Below, one piece after another: positions 36,583-43,217 of a DNA stretch of 59,222 nt. This DNA is from an uncultured Blautia sp. (GTDB lineage Bacteria; Bacillota; Clostridia; Lachnospirales; Lachnospiraceae), in contig CALWHD010000002.1 of assembly GCA_944380235.1 (NCBI GenBank), positions 1 through 59,222 on the forward strand, in the 5' to 3' direction. Positions within the stretch are counted from its first letter, which is position 1; every line of letters begins with the position of its first letter. Under the pieces are notes generated by a model. That model did not search any database, had not been told where the DNA came from, and saw nothing but the letters and a program-made list of their open reading frames with translations. The position numbers and the translations under genes were made by a program.

Positions 36583-37310
36583 ATATGGATATGTGTGTAA
36601 AAAAGGATTTTCCGTTTTCCGGTTTTACAGGAATTTTATTTCCCAGAGGCAATGAACTTCATTATATCGGCGGCGCAGAGGTGCTGCCGGCGCCCCTTAG
36701 CCCCGAAGAGGAATCCGAAAAACTGGAGGAGATGCTGAATGACAGCAGCCAGGAGGCAAAAGCCTGCCTGATCGAGCACAATCTCAGGCTGGTGGTTTAT
36801 ATCGCAAAGAAATTTGACAATACGGGGGTGGGGGTAGAAGATTTAATCTCCATAGGAACCATCGGTCTTATCAAGGCTATCAATACCTTTAATCCGGTGA
36901 AAAAGATCAAGCTTGCCACTTATGCCTCCCGGTGTATAGAAAATGAGATACTGATGTATCTTAGAAGAAACAGCAAGACCAGGCTGGAAGTGTCCATTGA
37001 TGAACCCTTAAACGTAGACTGGGACGGAAACGAGCTGCTGCTGTCCGATATTCTGGGAACAGATGAGGATGTGATTTACCGGGATATTGAGAGTGAGGTG
37101 GAGCGAAAACTTTTGGGGAAGGCTATTGGGAAGCTTTCCAAGAGAGAGCAGACAATTGTGCGTCTGCGTTTTGGCATTAACATGCCGGACGGAAAAGAAA
37201 AGACGCAGAAAGAAGTAGCAGATCTTCTGGGGATTTCTCAGTCTTACATTTCCAGGCTGGAGAAAAGAATCATGAAAAGACTGAAAAAAGAAATAGTCAG
37301 GTATGAGTAG
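36579..37310 (+). CDS. sigE: Sporulation sigma factor E precursor (pro-sigma-E)
   Basis: Mother-cell-specific sigma factor made as an inactive precursor. The 243-residue protein has an N-terminal pro-sequence of about 28 residues before [14 protein letters not shown], matching the B. subtilis processing context (YYIGGSEALPPPLS). Region 2 contains [25 protein letters not shown] and [18 protein letters not shown]. Region 4.2 is the helix-turn-helix [17 protein letters not shown]. It is cotranscribed with its protease. sigG does not follow; a terminator does. Confidence 0.96.
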   Translation: MNMDMCVKKDFPFSGFTGILFPRGNELHYIGGAEVLPAPLSPEEESEKLEEMLNDSSQEAKACLIEHNLRLVVYIAKKFDNTGVGVEDLISIGTIGLIKAINTFNPVKKIKLATYASRCIENEILMYLRRNSKTRLEVSIDEPLNVDWDGNELLLSDILGTDEDVIYRDIESEVERKLLGKAIGKLSKREQTIVRLRFGINMPDGKEKTQKEVADLLGISQSYISRLEKRIMKRLKKEIVRYE

Positions 37311-37352
37311 CTGCTGATTCCTGGAAATGTGTATGAAAATCAGATAGATTAC

Positions 37353-37417
37353 AGCGGAAAAACCGAGGCTGAGAGCCAGATATTTTACAGCTGGCCAGTC
37401 AGGTTTTTCCGCTTTTT
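37353..37417 (+). terminator. Terminator after sigE
   Basis: AGCGGAAAAACC (37353-37364) pairs perfectly with GGTTTTTCCGCT (37402-37413), with an inner GCCAG/CTGGC stem, and TTTT follows. Confidence 0.88.
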
Positions 37418-37445
37418 CTATGGATACCGCATTTTTAAATAAGGG

Positions 37446-37474
37446 TTGACAGATGAATGGGAAAGAGATATATT
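37446..37474 (+). promoter_or_regulatory. Strong sigma-A promoter of the SPFH operon
   Basis: TTGACA at 37446-37451, 17-nt spacer, TATATT at 37469-37474. The start would be near 37481, inside the paired palindromes. The leader is about 95 nt. Confidence 0.85.
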
Positions 37475-37475
37475 A

Positions 37476-37497
37476 ATGATATCAAAATGATATCAAA
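37476..37497 (+). promoter_or_regulatory. Tandem 11-bp repeat with two TGATATCA palindromes
   Basis: ATGATATCAAA occurs twice head to tail (37476-37486 and 37487-37497). Each copy holds the perfect 8-bp palindrome TGATATCA (37477-37484 and 37488-37495), one helical turn apart, at the predicted transcription start. This geometry is typical of ribbon-helix-helix operators such as Arc and MetJ. A ribbon-helix-helix protein is encoded later in the same operon. Confidence 0.7.
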
Positions 37498-37576
37498 TTT
37501 ATTCAAAACAGAAGCAGGTCATTTTGTGTGTGCGGCTAAAAGTTTTCCAGGCTTTTAAAACAAGGAGGGTATAAGA

Positions 37577-38545
37577 ATGGGAAATGGGAACAAGATTCAG
37601 GAAGAAAAAATACTTCATGCAAAATCCGGATTTGCGATGCTGGCGCTGGGGATTTTGATTCTTCTGGCAGGAACAGCAGGATTCATTTATGGGGCTATAT
37701 GTCTGGATGCCGGCAGCTCGGATGTGCTGGGCGGCTGCCTTCTGGCAGTCGGTCTCCTTGCCATTCTGGCCGGAACTGTTCTGATGTGCGGGCTGAAAGT
37801 GCTCAATCCTAAGGAAGCACTTGTACTGGCACTTTTCGGAAATTATTACGGAACACTGAAAACAGAAGGTTTTTACTGGGTAAATCCTTTTGTCACGGCA
37901 ATTAGCCCTGTGACTAAAATAGTTGTCACTGGTAAGACGGACATTGGAAATACGCGGAGAAAGATTTCTTTAAAGACCATGACATTGAACAATGAGAAAC
38001 AGAAGGTTAATGACGAGCTTGGCAATCCTGTGGAGATCGGCGCAGTGGTGATCTGGAAGGTGGTAAACCCTACAAAAGCAGTGATCAATGTGGAGAATTA
38101 CAAAAATTATCTCTCCATCCAATGCGATTCTATTATCCGAAATACTGCCCGCAAGTATCCCTATGATGCTGCGGAAGGTGCAGATGAAAAGAGCTTAAGA
38201 GGAAGCAGTCAGGAAATTGCGGACATTATGAGTAAGGAACTTCAGGAAAAAGTAGAAAACGCAGGTATCCAGATTCTGGAGGTTCGCATCACCCATCTGG
38301 CGTACGCACCGGAGATTGCCTCTGCCATGCTCCAGAGACAGCAGGCAGCAGCCATTATCGATGCACGTCAGAAGATTGTGGAAGGCGCAGTGGGAATGGT
38401 AGAGATGGCGCTGCAGAAACTGAATGAAAACGATGTGGTAGATCTGGACGAAGAAAGAAAAGCCGCAATGGTCAGCAATCTATTGGTAGTGCTGTGCGGC
38501 AATAAAGATGCACAGCCTATTGTAAACAGCGGAAGTATTTATTAA
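37577..38545 (+). CDS. SPFH/Band 7 domain membrane protein
   Basis: SPFH proteins (stomatin, prohibitin, flotillin, HflK/C) form large oligomeric scaffolds at membrane microdomains; the specific role here is unknown. The 322-residue protein has two TM helices at about 17-38 and 50-72, then the SPFH domain (about 80-240: NPKEALVLALFGNYYGTL, FYWVNPF, KVVNPTKAVINVENY). A helical, Ala/Gln-rich stalk follows, including EIASAMLQRQQAAAIIDARQ. AAGGAGGG precedes the ATG. It has its own promoter and shares the operon with a small DNA-binding protein 60 nt downstream. Confidence 0.9.
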   Translation: MGNGNKIQEEKILHAKSGFAMLALGILILLAGTAGFIYGAICLDAGSSDVLGGCLLAVGLLAILAGTVLMCGLKVLNPKEALVLALFGNYYGTLKTEGFYWVNPFVTAISPVTKIVVTGKTDIGNTRRKISLKTMTLNNEKQKVNDELGNPVEIGAVVIWKVVNPTKAVINVENYKNYLSIQCDSIIRNTARKYPYDAAEGADEKSLRGSSQEIADIMSKELQEKVENAGIQILEVRITHLAYAPEIASAMLQRQQAAAIIDARQKIVEGAVGMVEMALQKLNENDVVDLDEERKAAMVSNLLVVLCGNKDAQPIVNSGSIY

Positions 38546-38605
38546 AATGATAGTGGAAGCCGGCATACGGGATTTCCCTTATCAGAGAAGTAAAGGCGGT
38601 GACAC

Positions 38606-38800
38606 ATTCTGGAAACTGAAATCAGGGGGAAAGGGAAGGAGAAGGCAAAGAAACAGGTGCCCTTAAGGCTGTCAGCAACCCTGTGGAATGAGATCGCCCA
38701 GTGGGCAGAAGAGGATTTCCGTTCCATGAACGGGCAGATAGAGTATCTGCTGACAGAATGTGTAAAATACAGAAAAAAACACAGAAAAAAAGAAGAATAG
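38606..38800 (+). CDS. Small ribbon-helix-helix (Arc/CopG-like) protein
   Basis: A basic protein of up to 64 residues: KKQVPLRLSATLWNEIAQWA, then EEDFRSMNGQIEYLLTECVK and a Lys/Arg tail. The PLRLS strand followed by two helices, with the RSMNGQIEYLL second helix, is the Arc-type ribbon-helix-helix pattern. The start is uncertain: there is no ATG before the domain. AAGGCGGTGA (38593-38602) is a near-perfect RBS for ATT 38606 or CTG 38609. GTG 38657 would give 47 residues and still include the strand. It probably binds the palindromes at the operon start. Confidence 0.72.
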   Translation: MLETEIRGKGKEKAKKQVPLRLSATLWNEIAQWAEEDFRSMNGQIEYLLTECVKYRKKHRKKEE

Positions 38801-38845
38801 GACGGGAAGTCTGCAGACCAGAGCGCGTCCTATAGAAAAGCCGGA

Positions 38846-38910
38846 AAAGTGCCCCGGGGAAACAAGTCAGGAAAGAAATAACCTGCATGGTTTTCCAGGG
38901 GCACTTTATT
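38846..38910. terminator. Terminator shared by the SPFH operon and the IclR gene
   Basis: AAAGTGCCCC (38846-38855) pairs with GGGGCACTTT (38898-38907), with extra pairing GGGGAAA/TTTTCC inside. It is flanked by A- and T-rich bases, so it can work in both directions between convergent genes. Confidence 0.75.
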
Positions 38911-38929
38911 TGTTCTGTATTCTCGAGGC

Positions 38930-39688
38930 TTACAGATTCTGGCGAATCTGCTTTTTGGTGTCCAGCAAAATCTCAGCCAGTTCGCCGATCCTCTCATCAG
39001 ACATGCGGGCTGCCGGGGCGGAAATAGAAAAAGCGTATTTTGCCCTTCCCTTATAGTCAGGAAGACTTACGGCGACACAGCGGACTCCCAGCTCATTCTC
39101 CTCGTCGTCAAGTGCATAGCCTTTACACCTCACTTCTTTAATTTTTTCAAGAAATTGGGTATAATGAATAATAGTATGAGGTGTCAGTTTCTCAATGCGG
39201 CTGGCGTCCCAGAGGGCGCGTATCTGAGTTTCTTCCATATCGGCAGCTATGGCTTTTCCTACGCCGGAGCAGTACAGCGGAATGCGGCTCCCTACCTTGG
39301 AAACCATACGGACAGAATTCTGGTGGGATTCTTCCTTGTAGATATAGACCGCATAGGTTCCGTCCAGCTGGACAAAATGAACAGTCTCCCCTGTCTGGGA
39401 GGAAAGATTTTTCAAGTATGGGCGGACTGTGTCAAGAATATCCATCTGAGCCAGCAGTTTATTGGAAAGAGTCAGCAGTTTAAAAGAAAGAGAATATTTT
39501 CCTGTCTCCCCGTCCTGCTTCACATATCCCATATAAATCAGGGAACAGAGAAGCCTGTGCACGGTGCTTTTGTTCAAATCCAGATGCTTGCACAGTTCTG
39601 CCAGGGTGACAGAGCCGGTATCAGCCAGAGTCTCCAATACAAGAAAAAGACGGTCGGCAACTTGGATCGGGTTTTTATTTTCCATCAT
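38930..39688 (-). CDS. IclR-family transcriptional regulator (KdgR-like)
   Basis: Predicted repressor of the divergent eda-kdgK genes, responding to 2-keto-3-deoxygluconate or its phosphate; the ligand is inferred from context. The 252-residue protein has an N-terminal winged helix-turn-helix (about 10-70: VTLAELCKHLDLNKSTVHRL). The C-terminal IclR effector domain includes RIPLYCSGVGKAIAAD, ENELGVRCVAVSLPD and FSISAPAARM. GGAGTAATCACC precedes ATG 39688, with a second ATG next to it. Its own promoter is at 39736-39764. Confidence 0.9.
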   Translation of the reverse strand: MMENKNPIQVADRLFLVLETLADTGSVTLAELCKHLDLNKSTVHRLLCSLIYMGYVKQDGETGKYSLSFKLLTLSNKLLAQMDILDTVRPYLKNLSSQTGETVHFVQLDGTYAVYIYKEESHQNSVRMVSKVGSRIPLYCSGVGKAIAADMEETQIRALWDASRIEKLTPHTIIHYTQFLEKIKEVRCKGYALDDEENELGVRCVAVSLPDYKGRAKYAFSISAPAARMSDERIGELAEILLDTKKQIRQNL

Positions 39689-39735
39689 GGTGATTACTCC
39701 TGTTCTTTTATCTGTAATTTCATCGTATTGGCGCT

Positions 39736-39764
39736 ATTGTATCACTTTCTGGGAAAAGAGGCAA
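39736..39764 (-). promoter_or_regulatory. Promoter of the IclR-family gene (minus strand)
   Basis: Minus strand: TTGCCT at 39764-39759, 17-nt spacer, TACAAT at 39741-39736. The leader is about 40 nt. Confidence 0.6.
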
Positions 39765-39783
39765 TAGATATGAATTTCTATGT

Positions 39784-39800
39784 GGTCCGGACGGACCGGA
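39784..39800. repeat. GC-rich palindrome in the iclR-eda gap
   Basis: GGTCCG-GA-CGGACC (39784-39797) is a perfect inverted repeat, overlapped by TCCGG/CCGGA ending at 39800. It lies upstream of both divergent promoters. A nearby ATGAAGTTTCAT (39813-39824) is nearly palindromic. Confidence 0.4.
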
Positions 39801-39871
39801 GCGGTGTAAAGGATGAAGTTTCATAGGGGATTCCGGGATTGTAAAAACTGGTGGAAAATGTGAAAAATCTC

Positions 39872-39899
39872 TTGACTTTTCCGGTTACGGGAGTATAAT
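39872..39899 (+). promoter_or_regulatory. Promoter of eda-kdgK
   Basis: TTGACT at 39872-39877, 16-nt spacer, perfect TATAAT at 39894-39899. The start is near 39906, just before the GAAA/TTTC inverted repeats. Confidence 0.8.
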
Positions 39900-39922
39900 T
39901 CAAAATAAAGATACCACATAGC

Positions 39923-39946
39923 GAAACGATATTTCATAATGTGAAA
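39923..39946 (+). promoter_or_regulatory. Candidate KdgR/IclR operator
   Basis: Overlapping inverted repeats GAAAC...TTTC (39923-39935) and TTTCA-N5-TGAAA (39932-39946). They lie about 17-40 bp downstream of the predicted eda start. KdgR-type operators have GAAAC/GTTTC half-sites. A repressor here would act as a roadblock. Confidence 0.55.
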
Positions 39947-39970
39947 CGGTATAAATAAGGAGGATTTATT

Positions 39971-40609
39971 ATGAGCACAGTAGCAGAAAAATTTGCAGGT
40001 TACGGCGTAGTGCCGGTTGTTGTTCTGGATGATGCGAAAGATGCAGCACCTCTGGCAAAGGCACTGGTAGAGGGAGGTCTTCCCTGTGCAGAAGTTACTT
40101 TCCGTACAGCGGCAGCAGAGGAATCTATTAAGATTATGGCTTCCGAATATCCGGAAATGCTTGTAGGCGCAGGTACTGTCCTGACAATTGAGCAGGTGGA
40201 CCGTGCAGTTGCAGCAGGAGCAAAATTTATCGTAAGCCCGGGATTTGATCCTGAGATCGTTGACTATTGCTTAAGTAAAGATATTCCGGTATTCCCGGGC
40301 TGCATCACACCTTCTGAAGTAGCTCAGGCAGTAAAAAGAGGATTAAAGGTTGTAAAATTCTTCCCGGCTGAACAGTTCGGCGGAGTTGCTACCATTAAGG
40401 CCATGGCTGCTCCTTATGTAGGACTGAAATTTATGCCTACAGGCGGGATCAATGCAAAGAATCTGGAAGGCTATTTAAGCTGTGACAAGATTGTTGCCTG
40501 CGGAGGAAGCTGGATGGTAAAAGGCGACCTGGTAAAAGCAGGTAAATTTGATGAAATCAAAGCTCTGACAGCAGAAGCAGTAAAACTGGCAGCTGAGATC
40601 AGAAAATAA
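39971..40609 (+). CDS. eda: 2-Keto-3-deoxy-6-phosphogluconate aldolase
   Basis: Class I aldolase splitting KDPG into pyruvate and glyceraldehyde-3-phosphate; many also act on 4-hydroxy-2-oxoglutarate. The 212-residue protein has Glu41 (AEVTFR) and the Schiff-base Lys129 in VVKFFPAEQ, plus SPGFDPE, PGCITPSE and MPTGGIN. AAGGAGG precedes the ATG. It is followed after 20 nt by KDG kinase, so the pair converts KDG to central metabolites, as in uronate or pectin breakdown. Codon use is visibly biased (GCA, AAA, CTG-rich), suggesting high expression. Confidence 0.96.
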   Translation: MSTVAEKFAGYGVVPVVVLDDAKDAAPLAKALVEGGLPCAEVTFRTAAAEESIKIMASEYPEMLVGAGTVLTIEQVDRAVAAGAKFIVSPGFDPEIVDYCLSKDIPVFPGCITPSEVAQAVKRGLKVVKFFPAEQFGGVATIKAMAAPYVGLKFMPTGGINAKNLEGYLSCDKIVACGGSWMVKGDLVKAGKFDEIKALTAEAVKLAAEIRK

Positions 40610-40629
40610 TTTTTAGAGGAGAAAAAACA

Positions 40630-41655
40630 ATGGCAAAGAAAGTAATTACTTTTGGTGAAATTATGTTAAGACTGGCTCCGGAAGGATACTACCGTTTTGT
40701 ACAGGCAGATACCTTTGGTGCAACTTACGGCGGAGGAGAAGCAAACGTTGCTGTTTCTCTTGCAAACTATGGATTTGACGCAAAATTTGTTACAAAACTT
40801 CCAAAACATGAAATCGGACAGGCAGCAGTAAATTCTTTAAGAAAATATGGTGTTGACACAACCGATATTGTACGCGGCGGAGACAGAGTAGGTATCTACT
40901 TCCTGGAAAAAGGCGCTTCCCAGAGACCATCTAAAGTAATTTATGACCGTGCAGGTTCTTCTATCGCAACTGCAACAGCTGCTGATTTTGACTGGAAGAA
41001 AATTTTCGATGGTGCGGACTGGTTCCATTTCACAGGAATTACACCTGCTTTAAACGATGAAGTTGCTGCGATTTGTCTGGAAGCATGCAAAGCTGCCAAA
41101 GAAGCCGGAGTTACCATTTCCTGTGATTTAAATTACAGAAAGAAGCTGTGGTCAAAAGAAAAAGCAGGTCAGGTTATGGGGGAGATCTGCAAATATGTAG
41201 ATGTCTGCATTGCAAACGAAGAAGATGCAGCAGATGTATTCGGGATCAAAGCGGCAGATACAGACGTAACTCAGGGTGAAGTAAATCATGAAGGATACAA
41301 GGATGTTGCAAAACAGCTGGCTGACCGTTTCGGATTCCAGAAAGTTGCTATCACACTTCGTGAGTCCTTATCTGCAAATGACAACAACTGGTCTGCTATG
41401 TTATATGACGGAAATGACTATTACTTCAGCAAAAAATATAAAATGCATATCGTTGACCGCGTAGGCGGCGGTGATTCTTTCGGCGGCGGACTGATCTGCG
41501 CATGCTTAAACGGATATGATTCTCAGGCTACCATTGAATTCGCAGTAGCAGCTTCCTGCCTGAAGCATTCTATCGAAGGTGACTTTAACATGGTATCCAT
41601 GGATGAAGTCTTAAAACTGGCAGGCGGCGATGGCTCAGGCCGTGTACAGAGATAA
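40630..41655 (+). CDS. kdgK: 2-Keto-3-deoxygluconate kinase (PfkB family)
   Basis: Phosphorylates KDG to KDPG, the substrate of the upstream eda product. The 341-residue PfkB-fold protein begins KKVITFGEIMLRLAPEGYYRF. It has the first PfkB glycine motif near YGGGEANVAVSLA and the second at VDRVGGGDSFGGGL, with catalytic Asp282. TTAGAGGAG lies before the ATG. Substrate assignment comes from the neighbour eda and the family wording (AxxLAxxG-type start), not from a test. Confidence 0.92.
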   Translation: MAKKVITFGEIMLRLAPEGYYRFVQADTFGATYGGGEANVAVSLANYGFDAKFVTKLPKHEIGQAAVNSLRKYGVDTTDIVRGGDRVGIYFLEKGASQRPSKVIYDRAGSSIATATAADFDWKKIFDGADWFHFTGITPALNDEVAAICLEACKAAKEAGVTISCDLNYRKKLWSKEKAGQVMGEICKYVDVCIANEEDAADVFGIKAADTDVTQGEVNHEGYKDVAKQLADRFGFQKVAITLRESLSANDNNWSAMLYDGNDYYFSKKYKMHIVDRVGGGDSFGGGLICACLNGYDSQATIEFAVAASCLKHSIEGDFNMVSMDEVLKLAGGDGSGRVQR

Positions 41656-41695
41656 TAAAAAGACCCTTATTGCCATTGGGGAACATTATAGAGAG

Positions 41696-41766
41696 AGGAA
41701 AGCCGGATTTCCGGTTTTCCTGTGACAGATGAGAAATGGGATACTGAAAAACAGTGTCCCTTTTTC
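41696..41766 (+). terminator. Double hairpin ending in a terminator after kdgK
   Basis: First stem AGGAAAGCCGGA/TCCGGTTTTCCT (41696-41721), no U-tract. Second stem GGGATACTG/CAGTGTCCC (41738-41760) with five T after it, a good intrinsic terminator. It separates the two KDG-kinase-like genes. Confidence 0.8.
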
Positions 41767-41786
41767 TTCATACAGAAAATAGAAAA

Positions 41787-41800
41787 CCAGCCGCGGCTGG
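41787..41800 (+). repeat. 14-bp GC palindrome next to the RBS of the second kinase
   Basis: CCAGCCGCGGCTGG is a perfect palindrome touching the RBS GGAGGAAAGGAG. It could be a dyad operator or a weak translation-affecting hairpin. Confidence 0.5.
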
Positions 41801-41818
41801 AGGAAAGGAGCAAAAACT

Positions 41819-42841
41819 ATGGAAAAAGATTTTGATCTGTTATCTTTCGGGGAAATTTTACTTCGTCTGTCTCCTCCGAATAATGAGAGGATCGTGAGAG
41901 GAGAGACTTTCCAGAAACAGGTGGGGGGCGCGGAACTCAATGTAGTTTCCGGAGTATCTCTTTTAGGACTCCGGACCGGCATTATCTCCCAGCTTCCGGA
42001 TAATCCACTGGGTACTTACGCAAAAAATCGTATCCGTTTCTGTGGTGTCAGCGATGACTATCTGGTTTATGACGGGGATAGCGATGCCCGCCTTGGCATT
42101 TATTACTATGAAGATGGCGCGTATCCAAGAAAACCAAGTGTAGTCTATGACAGAAGACATGCCTCTTTCTGCAAGATCTCTCTGGATGACCTGCCGGAAT
42201 CTATGTATGAATCTACCAGATGTTTTCATACCAGCGGCATTACACTGGCACTTTCTGAAAATACCAGAAAAGTGGGCATTGAAATGATCAAACGTTTTAA
42301 AGAAAAAGGAGCTCTCATTTCCTTTGACGTAAATTTCCGGGCAAATCTCTGGACAGGTCCTGAGGCAAAAGAATGTATTGAAGGTATCCTTCCTTATGTG
42401 GATATATTCTTCTGTTCTGAGGATACGGCAAAGCTGACTTTCCTGAAAGAAGGGGATGTGCATGCCATTATGAAGAGCTTTGCAGAGGAATATCCTCTTT
42501 CCATTGTGGCGTCTACGCAGAGGATTGTGCACAGTCCAAAAGTACATACTTTTGGTTCAGTGATCTACAGTGCAAAAGAAGACCGATTCTATGAAGAGGA
42601 ACCGTACAGAAATATTGAGGTAGTGGACCGGATCGGAAGTGGTGACGCTTATATCTCAGGAGCACTCTACGGTCTTCTGGCTCATGACTTTGACTGTCAG
42701 ATGGCGCTGGAATACGGAAATGCCACAAGCTCTGTAAAGAATACCATTCCGGGCGACCTGCCTTCCTGTGGATTAAATGAGATTGACAGAATTATTAAAA
42801 ATCATAAAAATACCGGAGTTCAGTTGGAAATGGACAGATAA
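41819..42841 (+). CDS. Second PfkB-family sugar kinase, KDG-kinase-like
   Basis: Paralogue-like carbohydrate kinase of 340 residues. It begins FDLLSFGEILLRLSPPNNERI, has GGAELNVVSGVSLLG and the anion-hole motif VDRIGSGDAYISGAL with catalytic Asp276. The GSGDAY variant and the weakly similar middle show it is a distinct subfamily from the upstream kdgK. The real substrate (KDG, another keto-deoxy acid, or a ketose) is open. The RBS GGAGGAAAGGAG is immediately preceded by a 14-bp palindrome (41787-41800). It lies beyond the kdgK terminator, so expression may need read-through. Confidence 0.85.
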   Translation: MEKDFDLLSFGEILLRLSPPNNERIVRGETFQKQVGGAELNVVSGVSLLGLRTGIISQLPDNPLGTYAKNRIRFCGVSDDYLVYDGDSDARLGIYYYEDGAYPRKPSVVYDRRHASFCKISLDDLPESMYESTRCFHTSGITLALSENTRKVGIEMIKRFKEKGALISFDVNFRANLWTGPEAKECIEGILPYVDIFFCSEDTAKLTFLKEGDVHAIMKSFAEEYPLSIVASTQRIVHSPKVHTFGSVIYSAKEDRFYEEEPYRNIEVVDRIGSGDAYISGALYGLLAHDFDCQMALEYGNATSSVKNTIPGDLPSCGLNEIDRIIKNHKNTGVQLEMDR

Positions 42842-42856
42842 ACGGTGATTCTTTTT

Positions 42857-42904
42857 CCCCTGTGTTCATAGGATACAGTAAGACTGTGAGCACAGGGGAT
42901 TTTT
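42857..42904 (+). terminator. Terminator immediately before ylmC, containing its RBS
   Basis: CCCCTGTGTTCA (42857-42868) pairs with TGAGCACAGGGG (42887-42898), one G-U pair, followed by ATTTTT. The T-tract ends two bases before or at the next ATG, and the only RBS for that gene (AGGGG) is in the 3' arm. Confidence 0.8.
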
Positions 42905-43159
42905 ATGCGTGTCTGCGAGCTGAGGCAAAAAGAAGTGATCAATGTATGTTCCTGCAGGACTTTAGGATGTCCGCTGGATGTAGAGTTTGACTGCAGGACA
43001 GGAAATCTGACTGCCATTATTGTCCCTGTTCCGGGAAAGATGTGCGGGCTTTTCGGTCCCGTCAGTGAATATGTCATCCCCTTTGGCTGTATCCGTCAGA
43101 TCGGAGAGGACATTATTCTGGTGGAAATAAAAGAGGAAAAATTCCTGAAGAAGGAATAG
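42905..43159 (+). CDS. YlmC/YmxH family sporulation-associated protein (PRC-barrel)
   Basis: The 84-residue protein reads MRVCELRQKEVINVCSCRTL at the start, then LDVEFDCRTGNLTAIIVPVP and FGPVSEYVIPFGCIRQIGED. This is the compact beta-barrel of the YlmC/YmxH family found in spore-formers; the molecular function is not established. It is cysteine-rich (Cys4, 15, 17, 22, 30, 47, 62 region), unusual for such a small protein. Its RBS is the AGGGG in the preceding terminator stem. Confidence 0.85.
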   Translation: MRVCELRQKEVINVCSCRTLGCPLDVEFDCRTGNLTAIIVPVPGKMCGLFGPVSEYVIPFGCIRQIGEDIILVEIKEEKFLKKE

Positions 43160-43162
43160 GGA

Positions 43163-43194
43163 TACAACTTGTCAATAGGAGCGCACAAGTTGTA
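43163..43194. promoter_or_regulatory. AraR-like operator, 10-bp inverted repeat
   Basis: TACAACTTGT (43163-43172) and ACAAGTTGTA (43185-43194), perfectly inverted with a 12-nt spacer, centres 22 bp apart. One arm overlaps the -35 and the other the -10 of the regulator promoter, fitting autorepression. Confidence 0.75.
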
Positions 43195-43198
43195 AAAT
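43169..43198 (+). promoter_or_regulatory. Promoter of the AraR-like regulator and araD
   Basis: TTGTCA at 43169-43174, 18-nt spacer, TAAAAT at 43193-43198. Both boxes have five of six consensus bases and are covered by the operator arms. Confidence 0.65.
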
Positions 43199-43217
43199 GA
43201 GGGCAAAGGAGAAAGAT

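Noticed and set aside
37476..37497. CRISPR or tandem-repeat array
   Set aside because: Only two units with no spacers; the promoter position and palindromes fit an operator better. No CRISPR array is seen anywhere in the window.
39155..39826. 223-residue plus-strand frame opposite the IclR-family gene
   Set aside because: Antisense to a gene with clear helix-turn-helix and effector domain; runs through the divergent promoters.
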